Translations under genes and position numbers: made by a program
Origin: Amycolatopsis sulphurea
GTDB taxonomy: Bacteria > Actinomycetota > Actinomycetes > Mycobacteriales > Pseudonocardiaceae
Direction of reading: 5' to 3'
DNA length: 64,000 nucleotides
Assembly (NCBI RefSeq): GCF_002564045.1
Contig: NZ_PDJK01000001.1
Span: 124,001-188,000 of the forward strand
In this document: in pieces, positions 18,029-28,409 of the stretch
Layout of the letters: each line of letters opens with the position of its first letter
Position numbering within the stretch: position 1 is the stretch's first letter
The notes under the pieces: model-generated
What the model saw: only the letters and a program-made list of their open reading frames with translations
The model's database searches: none
What the model was told of the DNA's origin: nothing

Positions 18029-19558
18029 GTGCACCTGATGCGTCGTGGGGGCCGGCGACCCGTGCGTCTTCTCTCTGCGCTGCTACTGGCCGGGGCGGTG
18101 GTCGTGGGCTGCAGCCAGAGTGCTGCGGAGCTGCAGGCCGACGGTACCGCACACGGCAATATCGCCGGTGACGGAACGAATACCCCGGCCGAGCAACGCA
18201 CCGCGAACGTCCCCCTCGCGACGGCTTCGCCCCGGCAGAGCGGCGGAGTGGTGGCCGCCGGCGCGGCCGACGCGGTGTACAACTACGGCCCCACGGTGAT
18301 GACCGAAAACGGCCGGACGCGGATCTGGTGGTGTAGCCAGTACGGAAGCGCCCCGCCACCCGGCGACGACATCCTCTACGGCGAGGCCTCCTCCGCCAAC
18401 GGCCCGTTCACCGGTCCTGGCGGCGGCGCACCGCCCGCGGTCCTGTCCGGTTCGCCCGGCCACTTCGACGGGGTGCACACCTGCGACCCGTCCGTCCTGC
18501 GTGTCGGCGGCACCTACTTCATGTACTACACCGGAGCCGCCGGCGATCACGCGCTCGGCAACGCGGTCGGCATGGCCACCAGTACCGACGGGGTGCACTG
18601 GACCCGGGCGAACGGCGGCCAGCCGATCCTCGGCCCGTCCCACGACGTGCACCGCGCCAACGTCTACGGCGCGGGCCAGCCCGCCGCGGTGTTCCTCGAC
18701 GGCTGGTACTACCTGATGTTCACCGACACGACCGGCCGCGCCGCGGGCTGGAACGGTGCGGGCCAGTTCGTCCTGCGGGCGCACGACGCGGCCTTCCGCA
18801 GCGGGGTGGAAGCCTTGGGGGTCAAGGGATTCGCCTCCGTCTCGGGCACCGCCGCACCGCGCGAGCGGTCGGTGGTGGACGCGTTCAGCGCCGATCTGGC
18901 CTGGGTCGGCGCGCTGGACGCGTTCGCCGTCGCGCACGAGACCGCCGAGGGCACCACGATCACCTTCTGGGACCGCGATTTCACCGTGCAGCCCTACGCC
19001 CCAGTGGTGCTGCCGGGCGCCTGGCAGGAGGGACCGGGCCTGATCCGCCGTCCGGACGGGCACGCGCCCACCTCGCCCGCCGACCCGTGTGGCACGGTAC
19101 CGCTGGACGTCGTGCGGGCCACCCGGATCGGCGACGCGGGCGCCCCGACCGGGTTGATGCACTTCGGTCTCGACGTGCGCGGCGCCGGTGGCTGCTCGTC
19201 GCCGTCCCGACTGACCACGACCTTCGACGGCGTGGCGATGCCCTCCCCGGACCGCATGATCGACCTGTTCCGGCGGGGCGAGCGGATCCGGGTCGACCGG
19301 CGCTCCGTGGCCGGGGTGCTTGCCGGGGAACTCCTCGACCGGCCGGTGCCACAGCTCGCGAAGCTGCCGGTGAAGACGCGGCTGCACTCCGGGGCCACAG
19401 TGGTGCACGCGTACGGGCGCGGCTACGGGATCGTGCTCGACGGCGTGCTCTATGGCCTGCCGGACACTTCCATCGTGCCGCTCAACGGTTCCGGGGTGCT
19501 GGAGACCGACCCGCGACAGTGGGACGCCTCCGCCCGCGGGCTGCCGCTGGGCGGCTGA
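18029..19558 (+). CDS. Secreted lipoprotein with beta-propeller (glycosidase-like) fold
   Basis: The 509-residue protein starts with an Arg-rich n-region and hydrophobic core ending in the lipobox VVVGC, so it should be anchored outside the membrane. The mature part has repeated motifs of five-bladed propeller glycosidases (GH43/GH32/GH117-like): DPSVLRVGGTYFMYYTG, YGAGQPAAVFLDGWYYLMFTD and TSTDGVHWTR. No catalytic assignment can be made safely, so it may bind rather than cleave glycans. The GTG at 18029 is chosen for the -10 spacing; an ATG at 18038 is the alternative. Its 3' end overlaps the convergent membrane-protein gene by 77 bases. Confidence 0.72.
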   Translation: MHLMRRGGRRPVRLLSALLLAGAVVVGCSQSAAELQADGTAHGNIAGDGTNTPAEQRTANVPLATASPRQSGGVVAAGAADAVYNYGPTVMTENGRTRIWWCSQYGSAPPPGDDILYGEASSANGPFTGPGGGAPPAVLSGSPGHFDGVHTCDPSVLRVGGTYFMYYTGAAGDHALGNAVGMATSTDGVHWTRANGGQPILGPSHDVHRANVYGAGQPAAVFLDGWYYLMFTDTTGRAAGWNGAGQFVLRAHDAAFRSGVEALGVKGFASVSGTAAPRERSVVDAFSADLAWVGALDAFAVAHETAEGTTITFWDRDFTVQPYAPVVLPGAWQEGPGLIRRPDGHAPTSPADPCGTVPLDVVRATRIGDAGAPTGLMHFGLDVRGAGGCSSPSRLTTTFDGVAMPSPDRMIDLFRRGERIRVDRRSVAGVLAGELLDRPVPQLAKLPVKTRLHSGATVVHAYGRGYGIVLDGVLYGLPDTSIVPLNGSGVLETDPRQWDASARGLPLGG

Positions 19559-20063
19559 CCGGGGACGGACGCGGGCGCCGCTGCTCGTCCGTTGCGGCGC
19601 GCGGCGGCAGTTCGCCACCGGTCTCCTCGTCTGCGGGCACCCGCGCCCTGTCCTCGTCCGCGGTTCGATCAGGGCGGCGAATCCTGCTGCCCACGAACAA
19701 ACCCACCCCGGCCGGGAGCAGCACCAGCAGTGCGGTGAACGCGGCCCCGCCGGTCAGCGCGGACTTGAGTTCGGACACGCCGGTCTCGTCGACGAAGACC
19801 GCGCGCCCGACGACGTACAGAATTCCCGAGACCACGCCTGCGACCAGGCCCGCGATGAACCACGCCCGGCCACGGTCCGGCTTGCCGAGCCAGCCGTCGA
19901 CCGCGCTCCGCAACGCCGCGACGCCGACCAGCACAGCCAGCGTCAGGGAAGTGGGCACGGTCTGGTCGGTCGGGTGGAACACGGACCACTTGGCGAGCAG
20001 CGTCATCGCGACGGCGTGCACCACGGCCATCACCAGCCCGCGCGTCAACCAGGCACCCAGCAT
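19482..20063 (-). CDS. B-4DMT family-like integral membrane protein
   Basis: The 193-residue protein begins LGAWLTRGLVMAVVHAVAMTLLAKW and has four hydrophobic segments up to about residue 130. Conserved-looking stretches include SLTLAVLVGVAALRSAVDGW and ALTGGAAFTALLVLLPAGVGL, followed by a charged Arg/Pro-rich tail. This matches my memory of the B-4DMT family of small putative transporters in Pseudonocardiaceae; the substrate is unknown. The last 77 bases lie opposite the end of the upstream lipoprotein gene, a 3'-3' overlap. A TAGACT hexamer 6 bases before its ATG suggests a leaderless mRNA. It diverges from pepQ. Confidence 0.75.
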   Translation of the reverse strand: MLGAWLTRGLVMAVVHAVAMTLLAKWSVFHPTDQTVPTSLTLAVLVGVAALRSAVDGWLGKPDRGRAWFIAGLVAGVVSGILYVVGRAVFVDETGVSELKSALTGGAAFTALLVLLPAGVGLFVGSRIRRPDRTADEDRARVPADEETGGELPPRAATDEQRRPRPSPVSRPAAARGRRRPTVAGRSPAPRNR

Positions 20064-20069
20064 GGACGG

Positions 20070-20075
20070 AGTCTA
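20070..20075 (-). promoter_or_regulatory. -10 hexamer for leaderless B-4DMT transcript
   Basis: Minus-strand TAGACT lies 6 bases before the ATG at 20063. No ribosome-binding site intervenes. Confidence 0.5.
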
Positions 20076-20146
20076 GGCGGCGCCGGGTGAGCACGGCGTG
20101 GCCTCCTTCCGCGTGGCACCGGCCGGGCTGTGGGGAACCCGCTGGT

Positions 20147-20152
20147 TAAGCT
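20147..20152 (+). promoter_or_regulatory. -10 hexamer for leaderless pepQ transcript
   Basis: TAAGCT lies 6 bases before the GTG at 20159, again without a Shine-Dalgarno sequence. With the minus-strand hexamer at 20070-20075 this forms a compact divergent promoter. Confidence 0.45.
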
Positions 20153-20158
20153 GGCCGG

Positions 20159-21256
20159 GTGCCGGAAATTCACGCTCACCGCCGCGGCGCGCTGCGTACC
20201 CTGCTCGACGACAATGGGGTCGACGCGCTGCTCATCACCGACCTGCTCAACATCCGCTATCTGACCGGGTTCACCGGGTCGAACGCCGCCTTGCTGCTGC
20301 ACGCCGGAGGCGAAGCGAAGACGGTGTTCTGCACCGACGGGCGCTACATCACGCAGTCCGACGCGGAAGTGCCCGACCTTGTGCGCGTACTCGACCGTGC
20401 CAGCGCTCGCGCGCTCGCTTCGTACGCCGCGGGTGAACGCGCGACGTACAGCCGTACAGGGTTCGAGAGCCAGCACGTCAGCGTCGAAGAGCACGAAGCG
20501 CTCGCCGTGCGTTTCGCGGACGTACAGCTGATCCGTACGCCGGGTCTTGTCGAGCAGCTGCGCTTGGTCAAGGACGAAGCCGAGATCGAGGCCCTGCGCG
20601 CGGCGTGCGCCGTGGCCGACCGCGCGCTGGCGGACCTGCTGGCCGCCGGGGGAGTGCGGGCCGGGCGCACCGAGCTGGAGGTGACCCGCGACCTGGAGAA
20701 CCGGATGCTGGAGCACGGTTCGAGCGGTCCTTCGTTCGGCACCATCGTGGCGGCCGGGCCGAACTCGGCCATCCCGCACCACCAGCCGACCGGCGCGCGG
20801 CTGCGGGCAGGGGACTTCGTGAAGATCGACTTCGGCGCGACCGTGGACGGGTACCACTCGGACATGACCCGCACCGTCGTGCTCGGCGAACCCGCCGGCT
20901 GGCAGCGCGAGCTGTACGACCTCGTGCACCGCGCACAGGCGGCGGGCACCGCGGCGGTCATGCCCGGCGTCGTGGTGTCCGAAGTGGACGCCGCGGCCCG
21001 TTCGGTGATCGCCGAAGCGGGCCACGGGGAGCGCTTCCTGCACGGCCTCGGGCATGGCGTCGGACTCGAGGTGCACGAGGCGCCCAGCCTCGCTGCCACG
21101 GGCGTCGGTACACTGTCCGCCGGTATGGCGGTCACCGTCGAGCCCGGCGTCTACCTCGCGGGGCGCGGTGGCGTGCGCATCGAGGACACGCTCGTCGTGC
21201 GGGCCCGGAGGCCCGAACTCCTTACCCTGAGCACCAAGGACCTCGTGGCCGTCTGA
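20159..21256 (+). CDS. pepQ: Xaa-Pro aminopeptidase/dipeptidase (M24B family)
   Basis: M24B enzymes cleave the bond before proline using two metal ions. The 365-residue protein has an N-terminal creatinase-like domain ([14 protein letters not shown]) and a C-terminal pita-bread domain with the five metal ligands visible. These are Asp in [18 protein letters not shown] (two Asp), His in [14 protein letters not shown], Glu in VEPGVYL and Glu in RIEDTLVV. It lies immediately before efp, the standard order in actinobacteria. The GTG start has a -10 hexamer 6 bases upstream and is probably leaderless. PepP and PepQ cannot be separated reliably from sequence here. Confidence 0.92.
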   Translation: MPEIHAHRRGALRTLLDDNGVDALLITDLLNIRYLTGFTGSNAALLLHAGGEAKTVFCTDGRYITQSDAEVPDLVRVLDRASARALASYAAGERATYSRTGFESQHVSVEEHEALAVRFADVQLIRTPGLVEQLRLVKDEAEIEALRAACAVADRALADLLAAGGVRAGRTELEVTRDLENRMLEHGSSGPSFGTIVAAGPNSAIPHHQPTGARLRAGDFVKIDFGATVDGYHSDMTRTVVLGEPAGWQRELYDLVHRAQAAGTAAVMPGVVVSEVDAAARSVIAEAGHGERFLHGLGHGVGLEVHEAPSLAATGVGTLSAGMAVTVEPGVYLAGRGGVRIEDTLVVRARRPELLTLSTKDLVAV

Positions 21257-21303
21257 GACGGGCCGCGGACGAAGAGACCGACACAGCAGGAGACCGAAAG
21301 CTC

Positions 21304-21867
21304 GTGGCCACCACCAACGACCTGAAGAACGGGCTCGTCCTCAACCTGGACGGCCAGCTCTGGACCGTCACCGCGTTCCAGCACGTCAAGCCGGGTAAGG
21401 GCGGTGCGTTCGTGCGCACCACGCTCAAGCACGTGCTGACCGGGAAGGTCGTCGACAAGACCTTCAACGCCGGCACGAAGGTCGACACGGCCACCGTGGA
21501 CCGCCGGAACATGACGTTCCTGTACAAGGACGGCGCGGACTTCGTGTTCATGGACGGCGACACCTACGACCAGATCACGGTGAACGCCGAGGTCGTCGGC
21601 GACAACGCGAACTACATGCTGGAGAACACCGAGGTCCAGGTCGCGGTGCACGAGAACGAGCCGCTCTACGTGGAGCTGCCGACCTCGGTCGAGATCCTCA
21701 TCCAGCACACCGACCCCGGCCTGCAGGGCGACCGCTCCACCGGCGGCACCAAGCCGGCCACTCTGGAGACCGGCGCGGAGATCCAGGTGCCGCTGTTCCT
21801 CTCGACCGGCGAGAAGATCAAGGTCGACACGCGCGACGGCCGGTATCTCGGCCGCGTCTCGGCCTGA
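21304..21867 (+). CDS. efp: Elongation factor P
   Basis: EF-P binds stalled ribosomes and promotes peptide-bond formation at proline runs. The 187-residue protein has three beta-barrel domains: the N-terminal KOW-like domain with the tip loop [10 protein letters not shown] (Lys32, the usual modification site), the central OB domain, and the C-terminal domain ending [10 protein letters not shown]. The GTG at 21304 gives the canonical [10 protein letters not shown] start; AGGAG lies about 12 bases upstream. It follows pepQ by 47 bases, and its stop overlaps the nusB ATG by one base. Confidence 0.97.
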   Translation: MATTNDLKNGLVLNLDGQLWTVTAFQHVKPGKGGAFVRTTLKHVLTGKVVDKTFNAGTKVDTATVDRRNMTFLYKDGADFVFMDGDTYDQITVNAEVVGDNANYMLENTEVQVAVHENEPLYVELPTSVEILIQHTDPGLQGDRSTGGTKPATLETGAEIQVPLFLSTGEKIKVDTRDGRYLGRVSA

Positions 21868-22328
21868 TGGCCGAGGGGAAGCTCCCGCCGCACCCGAACC
21901 GGGGCGGCCCGATCAGCCGCCGCCAGGCCCGCCGGCGCGCGGTCGAGATGCTGTACGAGGCCGCCCAGCGCGACACCGACGCGGTCACGCTGCTGGCCGA
22001 CCGCGTCGGCGCGGTGGAGGCGGACCCGGTCGCGGACTACACGATCACGGTCGTCGAGGGCGTGACCACCCACCGCGAGCGCATCGACGAGCTGCTCGCG
22101 CAACACTCCCAGGGCTGGACCCTGGAGCGGATGCCCCCGGTCGACCTGGCGGTGCTGCGGGCCGGAGTGTACGAGATGCTCTGGTCCGCCGACGTCCCGG
22201 ACCCGGTCGCCATCGACGAGGCCGTCGGCCTGGCGAAGGAACTCTCCACGGACGACTCACCCCGGTTCGTCAACGGCGTGCTGGGCCGGATCGGCACCAT
22301 CGCCGACCGGCTGCGGGCGGTGCTGTAG
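21867..22328 (+). CDS. nusB: Transcription antitermination factor NusB
   Basis: NusB forms the boxA-binding complex with NusE for rRNA antitermination. The 153-residue protein has the family blocks SRRQARRRAVEMLYEA, the helical middle, ERMPPVDLAVLRAGVYEML and the final EAVGLAKELSTDDSPRFVNGVLG. Length and residues are normal. The ATG shares a base with the efp stop, so both are co-translated. It ends the pepQ-efp-nusB unit; a long gene-free region with a palindromic repeat follows. Confidence 0.96.
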   Translation: MAEGKLPPHPNRGGPISRRQARRRAVEMLYEAAQRDTDAVTLLADRVGAVEADPVADYTITVVEGVTTHRERIDELLAQHSQGWTLERMPPVDLAVLRAGVYEMLWSADVPDPVAIDEAVGLAKELSTDDSPRFVNGVLGRIGTIADRLRAVL

Positions 22329-22528
22329 CGCCTCGGCGCCGGGTGGCGTGTCCGGGTGCTGGTGTTGAGGACCGGGCTGCTGGTGAGATGCGACGGTGTG
22401 AGGAGAACCCTCCGCTGGCGCGCCGAGCGGAGCTGATGGACGGTTCGCGCGAGGTGCTGAGTCGCGGCACGGTCCTGCCTTGCGCGCTGCGGTGATTGTG
22501 CCCGCCGGGTACGACACAGTGCGGCGCT

Positions 22529-22575
22529 GTGAAGGGGCCCTTCACAGACTCTGAGTCCGTGAAGGGCCCCTTCAC
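22529..22575. repeat. 47-bp double palindrome, copy 2
   Basis: Same element as at 6409, about 200 bases downstream of nusB. The core reads ACTCTGAGT and the junction base after the left arm is A instead of G. Flanking GCT and AGC extend the symmetry by three bases on each side. Confidence 0.95.
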
Positions 22576-23093
22576 AGCCTTCCGGTGATGATCGTTCGTT
22601 CTCCTGGCCGCTGAGGGCGAGTTCGGGAGCGCCCCGCGCGTACCCGCTCGCCTGCCGACCGGTTCGGAAGGCCGCGTTCTCCTGGTTTCCGGGGACGCGG
22701 CCTTCGCCGCGTCCGGGGGGTGCCGTCGTACCCGGCGGTGAGCAAAATCGCCCGACCCTCACCTGATCGGGTGAAAATCGATTCCGAACGCTGATGATCA
22801 TGGTGGAGCGCCTGGTGGGCGAGTTGATCACCGTGTGCAGTGGTAACCCGGCAAAAGGGACGTTCATCGGGTGTTGATCACGGTGTGGAGCCGGATGACC
22901 GGCACCTTTCACCCGTCTCGACGGGCCTCGCGAGCGTGCGAGCGGATCCGTTCGCACGGGTGGGCGGGACGAGCCCCCATGTGGCTTGGCTGCGGTGCGC
23001 GAGCAGGCCCGGTGAACAGCCGGGCTACCACCCCGTGCGTTGCCGACAGGGTCGCCGTGCCCCGCTGGGCACTGATCCCGAGGCGGTCCGGCG

Positions 23094-23139
23094 CGTGGTG
23101 GGCGTTCCCGGCTTCCCCCTGCCGGGGACGCCCACCACG
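23094..23139 (-). terminator. Hairpin terminator downstream of bldD
   Basis: Eighteen bases (23094-23111) pair with 23122-23139 with a single G-U type mismatch and a 10-base loop. It begins about 25 bases beyond the bldD stop on the minus strand, a typical place for an actinobacterial intrinsic terminator without a U-tract. Confidence 0.75.
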
Positions 23140-23164
23140 TCGCGCGCGATCCGCCTGCGGCGGA

Positions 23165-23653
23165 TCAGTCCTCTTTGGACGGCCGGGCCTCCGGCGGCAG
23201 GACGCCCCAGTCGATGAGCTGCTCGGTGAGCTCGCCCGGGGTCATGTCGTAGATGATCGCCAGGGAGCGCAGGTCCTCGGTGCGGATGGAGAGCACCTTG
23301 CCGTTGTAGTCCCCGCGCTGGCTCTGGATGGTGGCCGCGTACCGGGCGAGCGGGCCGACCTTCTCCGCGGGCAGCTGTTGCAGCCGTTCGAGGTTGATCA
23401 CGATCTTCGTGGCGGGTTCGGCACCCGAGGGCACCCGGCCCTCCGGCAGCAGTTCGACCACCGGGACCCCGTAGAAGTCGGCCAGTTCGGCCAGCTTCTG
23501 CACGGTGACGGCGCGATCCCCGCGCTCGTACGAGCCGACGACGACGGCCTTCCAGCGGCCGCCGGACTTCTGCTCGACCCCGTGCAGGGACAGTCCCTGC
23601 TGCTGGCGGATCCCGCGGAGCTTGGCCCCGAGCGCCTTGGCGTAATCGCCCAT
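23165..23653 (-). CDS. bldD: Developmental master regulator BldD
   Basis: BldD is the c-di-GMP-responsive repressor of sporulation genes in actinomycetes. The 162-residue protein has the N-terminal XRE helix-turn-helix (LRGIRQQQGLSLHGVEQKS, then KAVVVGSYERGDRAVTVQKLAEL) and the C-terminal c-di-GMP domain. The binding signature RGD-x8-R-x-[DE]-D appears here as RGDYNGKVLSIRTED. The start ATG at 23653 gives the usual MGDYAKALGAKL N-terminus; an upstream in-frame codon adds ten unrelated residues. It is transcribed divergently from pyrR. A near-consensus BldD box lies 67 bases upstream, consistent with autoregulation known in Streptomyces. Confidence 0.96.
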   Translation of the reverse strand: MGDYAKALGAKLRGIRQQQGLSLHGVEQKSGGRWKAVVVGSYERGDRAVTVQKLAELADFYGVPVVELLPEGRVPSGAEPATKIVINLERLQQLPAEKVGPLARYAATIQSQRGDYNGKVLSIRTEDLRSLAIIYDMTPGELTEQLIDWGVLPPEARPSKED

Positions 23654-23719
23654 CTGGTGGTTCTCCGTTTCCTCACCCCACACCGGCCGGAACGACCGGG
23701 ACGGGGACTCCTCGAGTCG

Positions 23720-23734
23720 AATACTCAGAGTAAT
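23720..23734. promoter_or_regulatory. BldD box upstream of bldD
   Basis: The palindromic AATACTCAGAGTAAT fits the published BldD consensus nTnACnC(A/T)GnGTnAn at 8 of 9 fixed positions (only the first T is A). A weaker site, 7 of 9, overlaps 23736-23750. Position and quality suggest autorepression. Confidence 0.6.
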
Positions 23735-23870
23735 GGTTACGCATAGTTGTCACCAGGTCAAGCGGAACGTCCGTCCGCGCAGGTGACGGGCCTGTTCGGA
23801 CCACTCGGAAGGATGATTGACCGGCCCTGCTACTGTCGGTGCGGTTTCCGGCGCCGGCCGGAAGCCGACG

Positions 23871-23907
23871 TCCTTTAAGGACCCGTCCGGAGAGGCGGGG
23901 AAGGAGG
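23871..23907 (+). promoter_or_regulatory. PyrR-binding RNA hairpin in the pyr leader
   Basis: The leader reads CCTTTAAGGACCCG, then the loop TCCGGAGAGG, then CGGGGAAGGAGG. CCCG pairs with CGGG around a loop resembling the conserved UCCAGAGAGG PyrR-recognition loop; CCTT can pair with AAGG of the ribosome-binding site. By analogy with Mycobacterium, PyrR plus UMP would stabilise this hairpin and block translation of pyrR. No antiterminator pair is evident. Confidence 0.75.
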
Positions 23908-23913
23908 TCCGCC

Positions 23914-24510
23914 TTGTCGTCACGTCCGCGTGGCGCGGCGGAGCCGGCGGGGCAGCGGGAGCTGCTCTCGGCCGGTGATGTCGCGCGCACGATAGCCCGG
24001 ATGGCCCACCAGGTCATCGAGAAGACCGCCCTCGGGGCCGGTCCGCCCGAGAAGCACCCGGTGCTGCTCGGTATTCCCACCCGCGGCACCCCGCTGGCCG
24101 CCCGCCTGGCCGCCCGCATCGGCGAGTTCGCCGGTGCCGAGCCGCCGCACGGCGCCCTCGACATCACCCTGTACCGCGACGATCTGCGCCGCCGCCCGCC
24201 GCGCGCCCTTGAGCAGACGCAGCTGCCCGCGGCCGGCATCGACGACCGGGTGGTGATCCTCGTCGACGACGTCCTGTTCTCCGGCCGCACGATCGGCGCC
24301 GCCCTCGACGCGTTGCGCGACCACGGCCGCCCGCGTGCGGTGCAGCTGGCCGTGCTGGTCGACCGCGGGCACCGCGAGCTGCCGATCCGTGCCGACTACG
24401 TCGGGAAGAACGTGCCCACCGCGCGAGCCGAAGGCGTCTCCGTGCTGCTGTCCGAAACGGACGGCCGGGACGCGGTGCTGCTTCGCGCGCCGGAAGGAGA
24501 AACCCGGTGA
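23914..24510 (+). CDS. pyrR: Bifunctional pyr regulator/uracil phosphoribosyltransferase PyrR
   Basis: PyrR binds pyr mRNA when UMP is high and also has uracil phosphoribosyltransferase activity. The 198-residue protein has the type I phosphoribosyltransferase PRPP loop [19 protein letters not shown] and the family's [14 protein letters not shown] and [10 protein letters not shown] blocks. I start it at the TTG at 23914 because AAGGAGG stands 6 bases before it and no ATG or GTG with a site exists nearby. The PyrR-binding hairpin overlaps this site. It heads an operon with 1-4 base overlaps through pyrF. Confidence 0.94.
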   Translation: MSSRPRGAAEPAGQRELLSAGDVARTIARMAHQVIEKTALGAGPPEKHPVLLGIPTRGTPLAARLAARIGEFAGAEPPHGALDITLYRDDLRRRPPRALEQTQLPAAGIDDRVVILVDDVLFSGRTIGAALDALRDHGRPRAVQLAVLVDRGHRELPIRADYVGKNVPTARAEGVSVLLSETDGRDAVLLRAPEGETR

Positions 24511-25454
24511 AGCATCTGCTCGCCACCGACGGGCTGGACGCGGCCACCGCCACGGCCGTGCTCGACACCGCCGACGAGCTGAAGCACACGCTGCTCGGGC
24601 GCGAGGTGAAGAAGCTGCCGACGCTGCGCGGCCGCACCGTGATCACGTTGTTCTACGAGAATTCCACGCGCACCCGGGTGTCCTTCGAGATCGCCGGGAA
24701 GTGGATGAGCGCGGACGTGATCAACGTGTCCGCGTCCAGCTCCTCGGTGAACAAGGGCGAGTCGTTGCGGGACACCGCGCTCACCCTCGCGGCCGCAGGA
24801 GCCGACTGCATGATCGTCCGGCACCCGGCATCCGGCGCCGCGCACCGGTTGTCCGGCTGGCTCGCCGAGGCCGGTACTTCGGTGGTCAACGCGGGCGACG
24901 GCACGCACGAGCACCCGACGCAGGCTTTGCTCGACGCCGCCACGCTTCGAGAGCGTCTCGGCAGCCTGCAGGACCGCCGGATCGCGATCGTCGGCGACGT
25001 GCTGCACAGCCGCGTGGCGCGGTCCAACATCCACCTGCTGACCACGCTCGGCGCCGAAGTCGTGCTCGTCGCCCCGCCGACGCTGCTTCCGGTCGGCGTC
25101 GACAAGCTGCCCGTCACGGTGTCGCACGACCTCGACGCCGAGCTGCCCGCGGTCGACGCGGTGATGATGCTTCGCGTACAGGCTGAGCGGATGACTGGCG
25201 GGGGCCCAGGACAGAGTTTTTTCCCGTCGGCGCGCGAATACTCGATCTCCTACGGCCTCTCCGAGCGGCGTCAAGCGCTGCTCCCGGAGCACGCCGTGGT
25301 GCTGCACCCCGGTCCGATGCTGCGCGGGATGGAGATCGCGCACGCGGTCGCCGATTCTCCCGCTTCGGCTGTGACTGAACAGGTCCGCAACGGCGTACAC
25401 GTGCGCATGGCGGTCCTGTACCACCTCTTGGCCAGTGAAGGAGCCGCTGCATGA
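24507..25454 (+). CDS. pyrB: Aspartate carbamoyltransferase catalytic subunit
   Basis: PyrB condenses carbamoyl phosphate with aspartate, the first committed step of UMP synthesis. The 315-residue protein has the carbamoyl-phosphate motif [13 protein letters not shown], the [12 protein letters not shown] loop, and HPTQALLD, with the aspartate domain motif MMLRVQAER later. No regulatory PyrI gene is present. The GTG overlaps the pyrR stop (GTGA), and the end overlaps pyrC by four bases. Confidence 0.97.
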   Translation: MKHLLATDGLDAATATAVLDTADELKHTLLGREVKKLPTLRGRTVITLFYENSTRTRVSFEIAGKWMSADVINVSASSSSVNKGESLRDTALTLAAAGADCMIVRHPASGAAHRLSGWLAEAGTSVVNAGDGTHEHPTQALLDAATLRERLGSLQDRRIAIVGDVLHSRVARSNIHLLTTLGAEVVLVAPPTLLPVGVDKLPVTVSHDLDAELPAVDAVMMLRVQAERMTGGGPGQSFFPSAREYSISYGLSERRQALLPEHAVVLHPGPMLRGMEIAHAVADSPASAVTEQVRNGVHVRMAVLYHLLASEGAAA

Positions 25455-26776
25455 CCGCCGACGTACGTCCTCCCGCGGAGGCGGTATCGACCGCCTTGGT
25501 GATCAAGGGCGCCCGTCCGTACGGCGAGGGGGAGCCGGTCGACGTTCTCGTGCGGGACGGGGTGATCGCCGAGATCGGCTCGGTCACCGTGCCCGAAGGC
25601 GCGGAGGTGATCGAGGCCGCGGGACAGGTGCTGCTGCCGGGGTTCGTCGACCTGCACACGCACTTGCGCGAGCCGGGGCGGGAAGACACCGAGACCGTCG
25701 AAAGTGGTTCCGCCGCGGCCGCGCTGGGCGGCTACACCGCGGTGTTCGCCATGGCCAACACCGACCCGGTGGCGGACAACGCGCTGGTGACCGATCACGT
25801 GTGGCGGCGCGGGCAGGAAGCCGGGCTGGTCGACGTACACCCGGTCGGCGCGGTCACTGTCGGGCTCAAGGGCGAGAAGCTCGCCGAGCTGGGCACGATG
25901 GCGAAGAGCGTCGCGGGCGTACGGGTGTTCTCGGACGACGGCGTGTGTGTCGCCGACCCGCTGCTGATGCGGCGCGCGCTGGAGTACTCCACGGCGCTCG
26001 ACGCGGTGATCGCACAGCACGCCGAGGAGCCGCGGCTCACTGTCGGCGCGCAGGCGCACGAAGGCGAACAGGCGTCCCGTCTCGGCTACCCGGGTTGGCC
26101 CGCGTCGGCGGAAGAGTCGATCGTCGCGCGCGACTGCCTGCTCGCGCTGCACGCGAACGCGCGGCTGCATGTCTGCCACGTCTCCACTGCGGGTACGGTC
26201 GACGTGCTTCGCTGGGCGAAGGAACGCGGTACCAAGGTGTCCGCCGAAGTGACTCCGCACCACCTGTTGCTCACCGACGATCGTCTCGAAACCTACGACC
26301 CGGTCAACAAAGTCAACCCGCCACTGCGCACCGGCAGCGACGCGGAACGGCTTCGCGCGGCGCTGGCCGAGGGCGTCGTCGACTGCGTCGCCACCGATCA
26401 CGCGCCGCATGCCCCGCAGGACAAGGACACCGAGTGGAACGCGGCGCGGCCCGGCATGCTCGGCCTGCAGACCGCGCTGTCGGTGGTCGTGGAGACCATG
26501 GTGAAGCCCGGCCTGCTCGACTGGCGCGGCGTGGCCCGGGTGATGAGCGAACGCCCCGCCGAGATCGGCAATCTGCCCGAGCACGGCCGCCCGCTCGCCA
26601 CCGGGGAACCCGCTAACCTGACGCTGGTCGACCCGGCGGCGGAGTGGACCGTGCGCGGCGCCGAGCTGGCCAGCATCGCGGCCAACACCCCGTACGAGGG
26701 AATGCGGCTGCCCGGCGTGGTGACAGCGACCCTGCTGCGCGGGCGGATCACTGCGCGGGAAGGGAAGATCCGCTGA
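25451..26776 (+). CDS. pyrC: Dihydroorotase
   Basis: PyrC cyclises carbamoyl aspartate to dihydroorotate with bound zinc. The 441-residue protein is of the long class I type, with the metal motif [10 protein letters not shown] near residue 59, a further histidine in HVSTAG and the Asp of [10 protein letters not shown] near 314. Length fits actinobacterial dihydroorotases. The ATG overlaps the pyrB stop (ATGA), and the stop shares a base with the ATG of the next gene. Confidence 0.96.
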   Translation: MTADVRPPAEAVSTALVIKGARPYGEGEPVDVLVRDGVIAEIGSVTVPEGAEVIEAAGQVLLPGFVDLHTHLREPGREDTETVESGSAAAALGGYTAVFAMANTDPVADNALVTDHVWRRGQEAGLVDVHPVGAVTVGLKGEKLAELGTMAKSVAGVRVFSDDGVCVADPLLMRRALEYSTALDAVIAQHAEEPRLTVGAQAHEGEQASRLGYPGWPASAEESIVARDCLLALHANARLHVCHVSTAGTVDVLRWAKERGTKVSAEVTPHHLLLTDDRLETYDPVNKVNPPLRTGSDAERLRAALAEGVVDCVATDHAPHAPQDKDTEWNAARPGMLGLQTALSVVVETMVKPGLLDWRGVARVMSERPAEIGNLPEHGRPLATGEPANLTLVDPAAEWTVRGAELASIAANTPYEGMRLPGVVTATLLRGRITAREGKIR

Positions 26777-27275
26777 TGGAGCGCTTCTGGCTCGTGCTGG
26801 CGATCGTGGTTTTCTTCCTGCTCTGCCTGTACGGCATGTGGCTGGGCTGGCGGCGCAAGTCCCGGTCGCAGAGCGCCTGGGTGCCGCCGTTCCCGGAGGT
26901 TCCCGCGGAGCCGGGCGAGGTCGTGCTGGAGTCCACGGGGCTCTACCTCAGCACCACCATCGCGGGCAGCTGGCAGGACCGCGTGGTGACCCGCGGCGCC
27001 GGGCTGCGCACTGGCGCGGTGTGGCGGCTGCACCCCGAAGGCGTCGCCGTGGAACGCGGCGGCGCACCCGACTTCTGGATCCCGCGCGCGGCGATCACCG
27101 GCGCGCGCCGCGATTCCCGCATCGCGGGCAAGGTGATGGGCACCGACGCGCTGCTCGTGCTCACCTGGCGGCTCGGCGAGCTGGAGCTGGACACCGGGTT
27201 CCGCGGCGACGACCTCGAAGACTATCCACAATGGATTGACAAGCTTTCCCCCCACGACATCAAAGGAGGTGCCCA

Positions 27276-27279
<4 letters not shown>
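26776..27279 (+). CDS. Conserved membrane-anchored protein of the pyr operon (PH-like domain)
   Basis: The 167-residue protein has one N-terminal membrane helix (about 4-25), a basic stretch, then a soluble beta-rich domain beginning EVVLESTGLYLSTTIAGSWQDR. It looks like the PH-like protein commonly encoded between pyrC and carA in actinobacteria. Its function is unknown; the position suggests a tie to pyrimidine synthesis, perhaps anchoring enzymes at the membrane, but this is inference. The ATG is coupled to the pyrC stop and the end overlaps carA, with AAAGGAGG for carA inside its last codons. Confidence 0.8.

Positions 27280-28408
<1,129 letters not shown>

Positions 28409-28409
<1 letters not shown>

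Larger units (their letters stand above)
22329..23164. other. Gene-free region between nusB and bldD
   Basis: Apart from the 47-bp palindrome at 22529-22575 and the bldD terminator hairpin at 23094-23139, I find no gene, RNA or known regulatory motif. The stretch 22740-22880 is less G/C-rich and contains several GATCA-type pieces (CTGATGATCATGG, GTTGATCACCG, GTTGATCACGG), which look like short dispersed similarities rather than a feature I can name. Confidence 0.6.
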
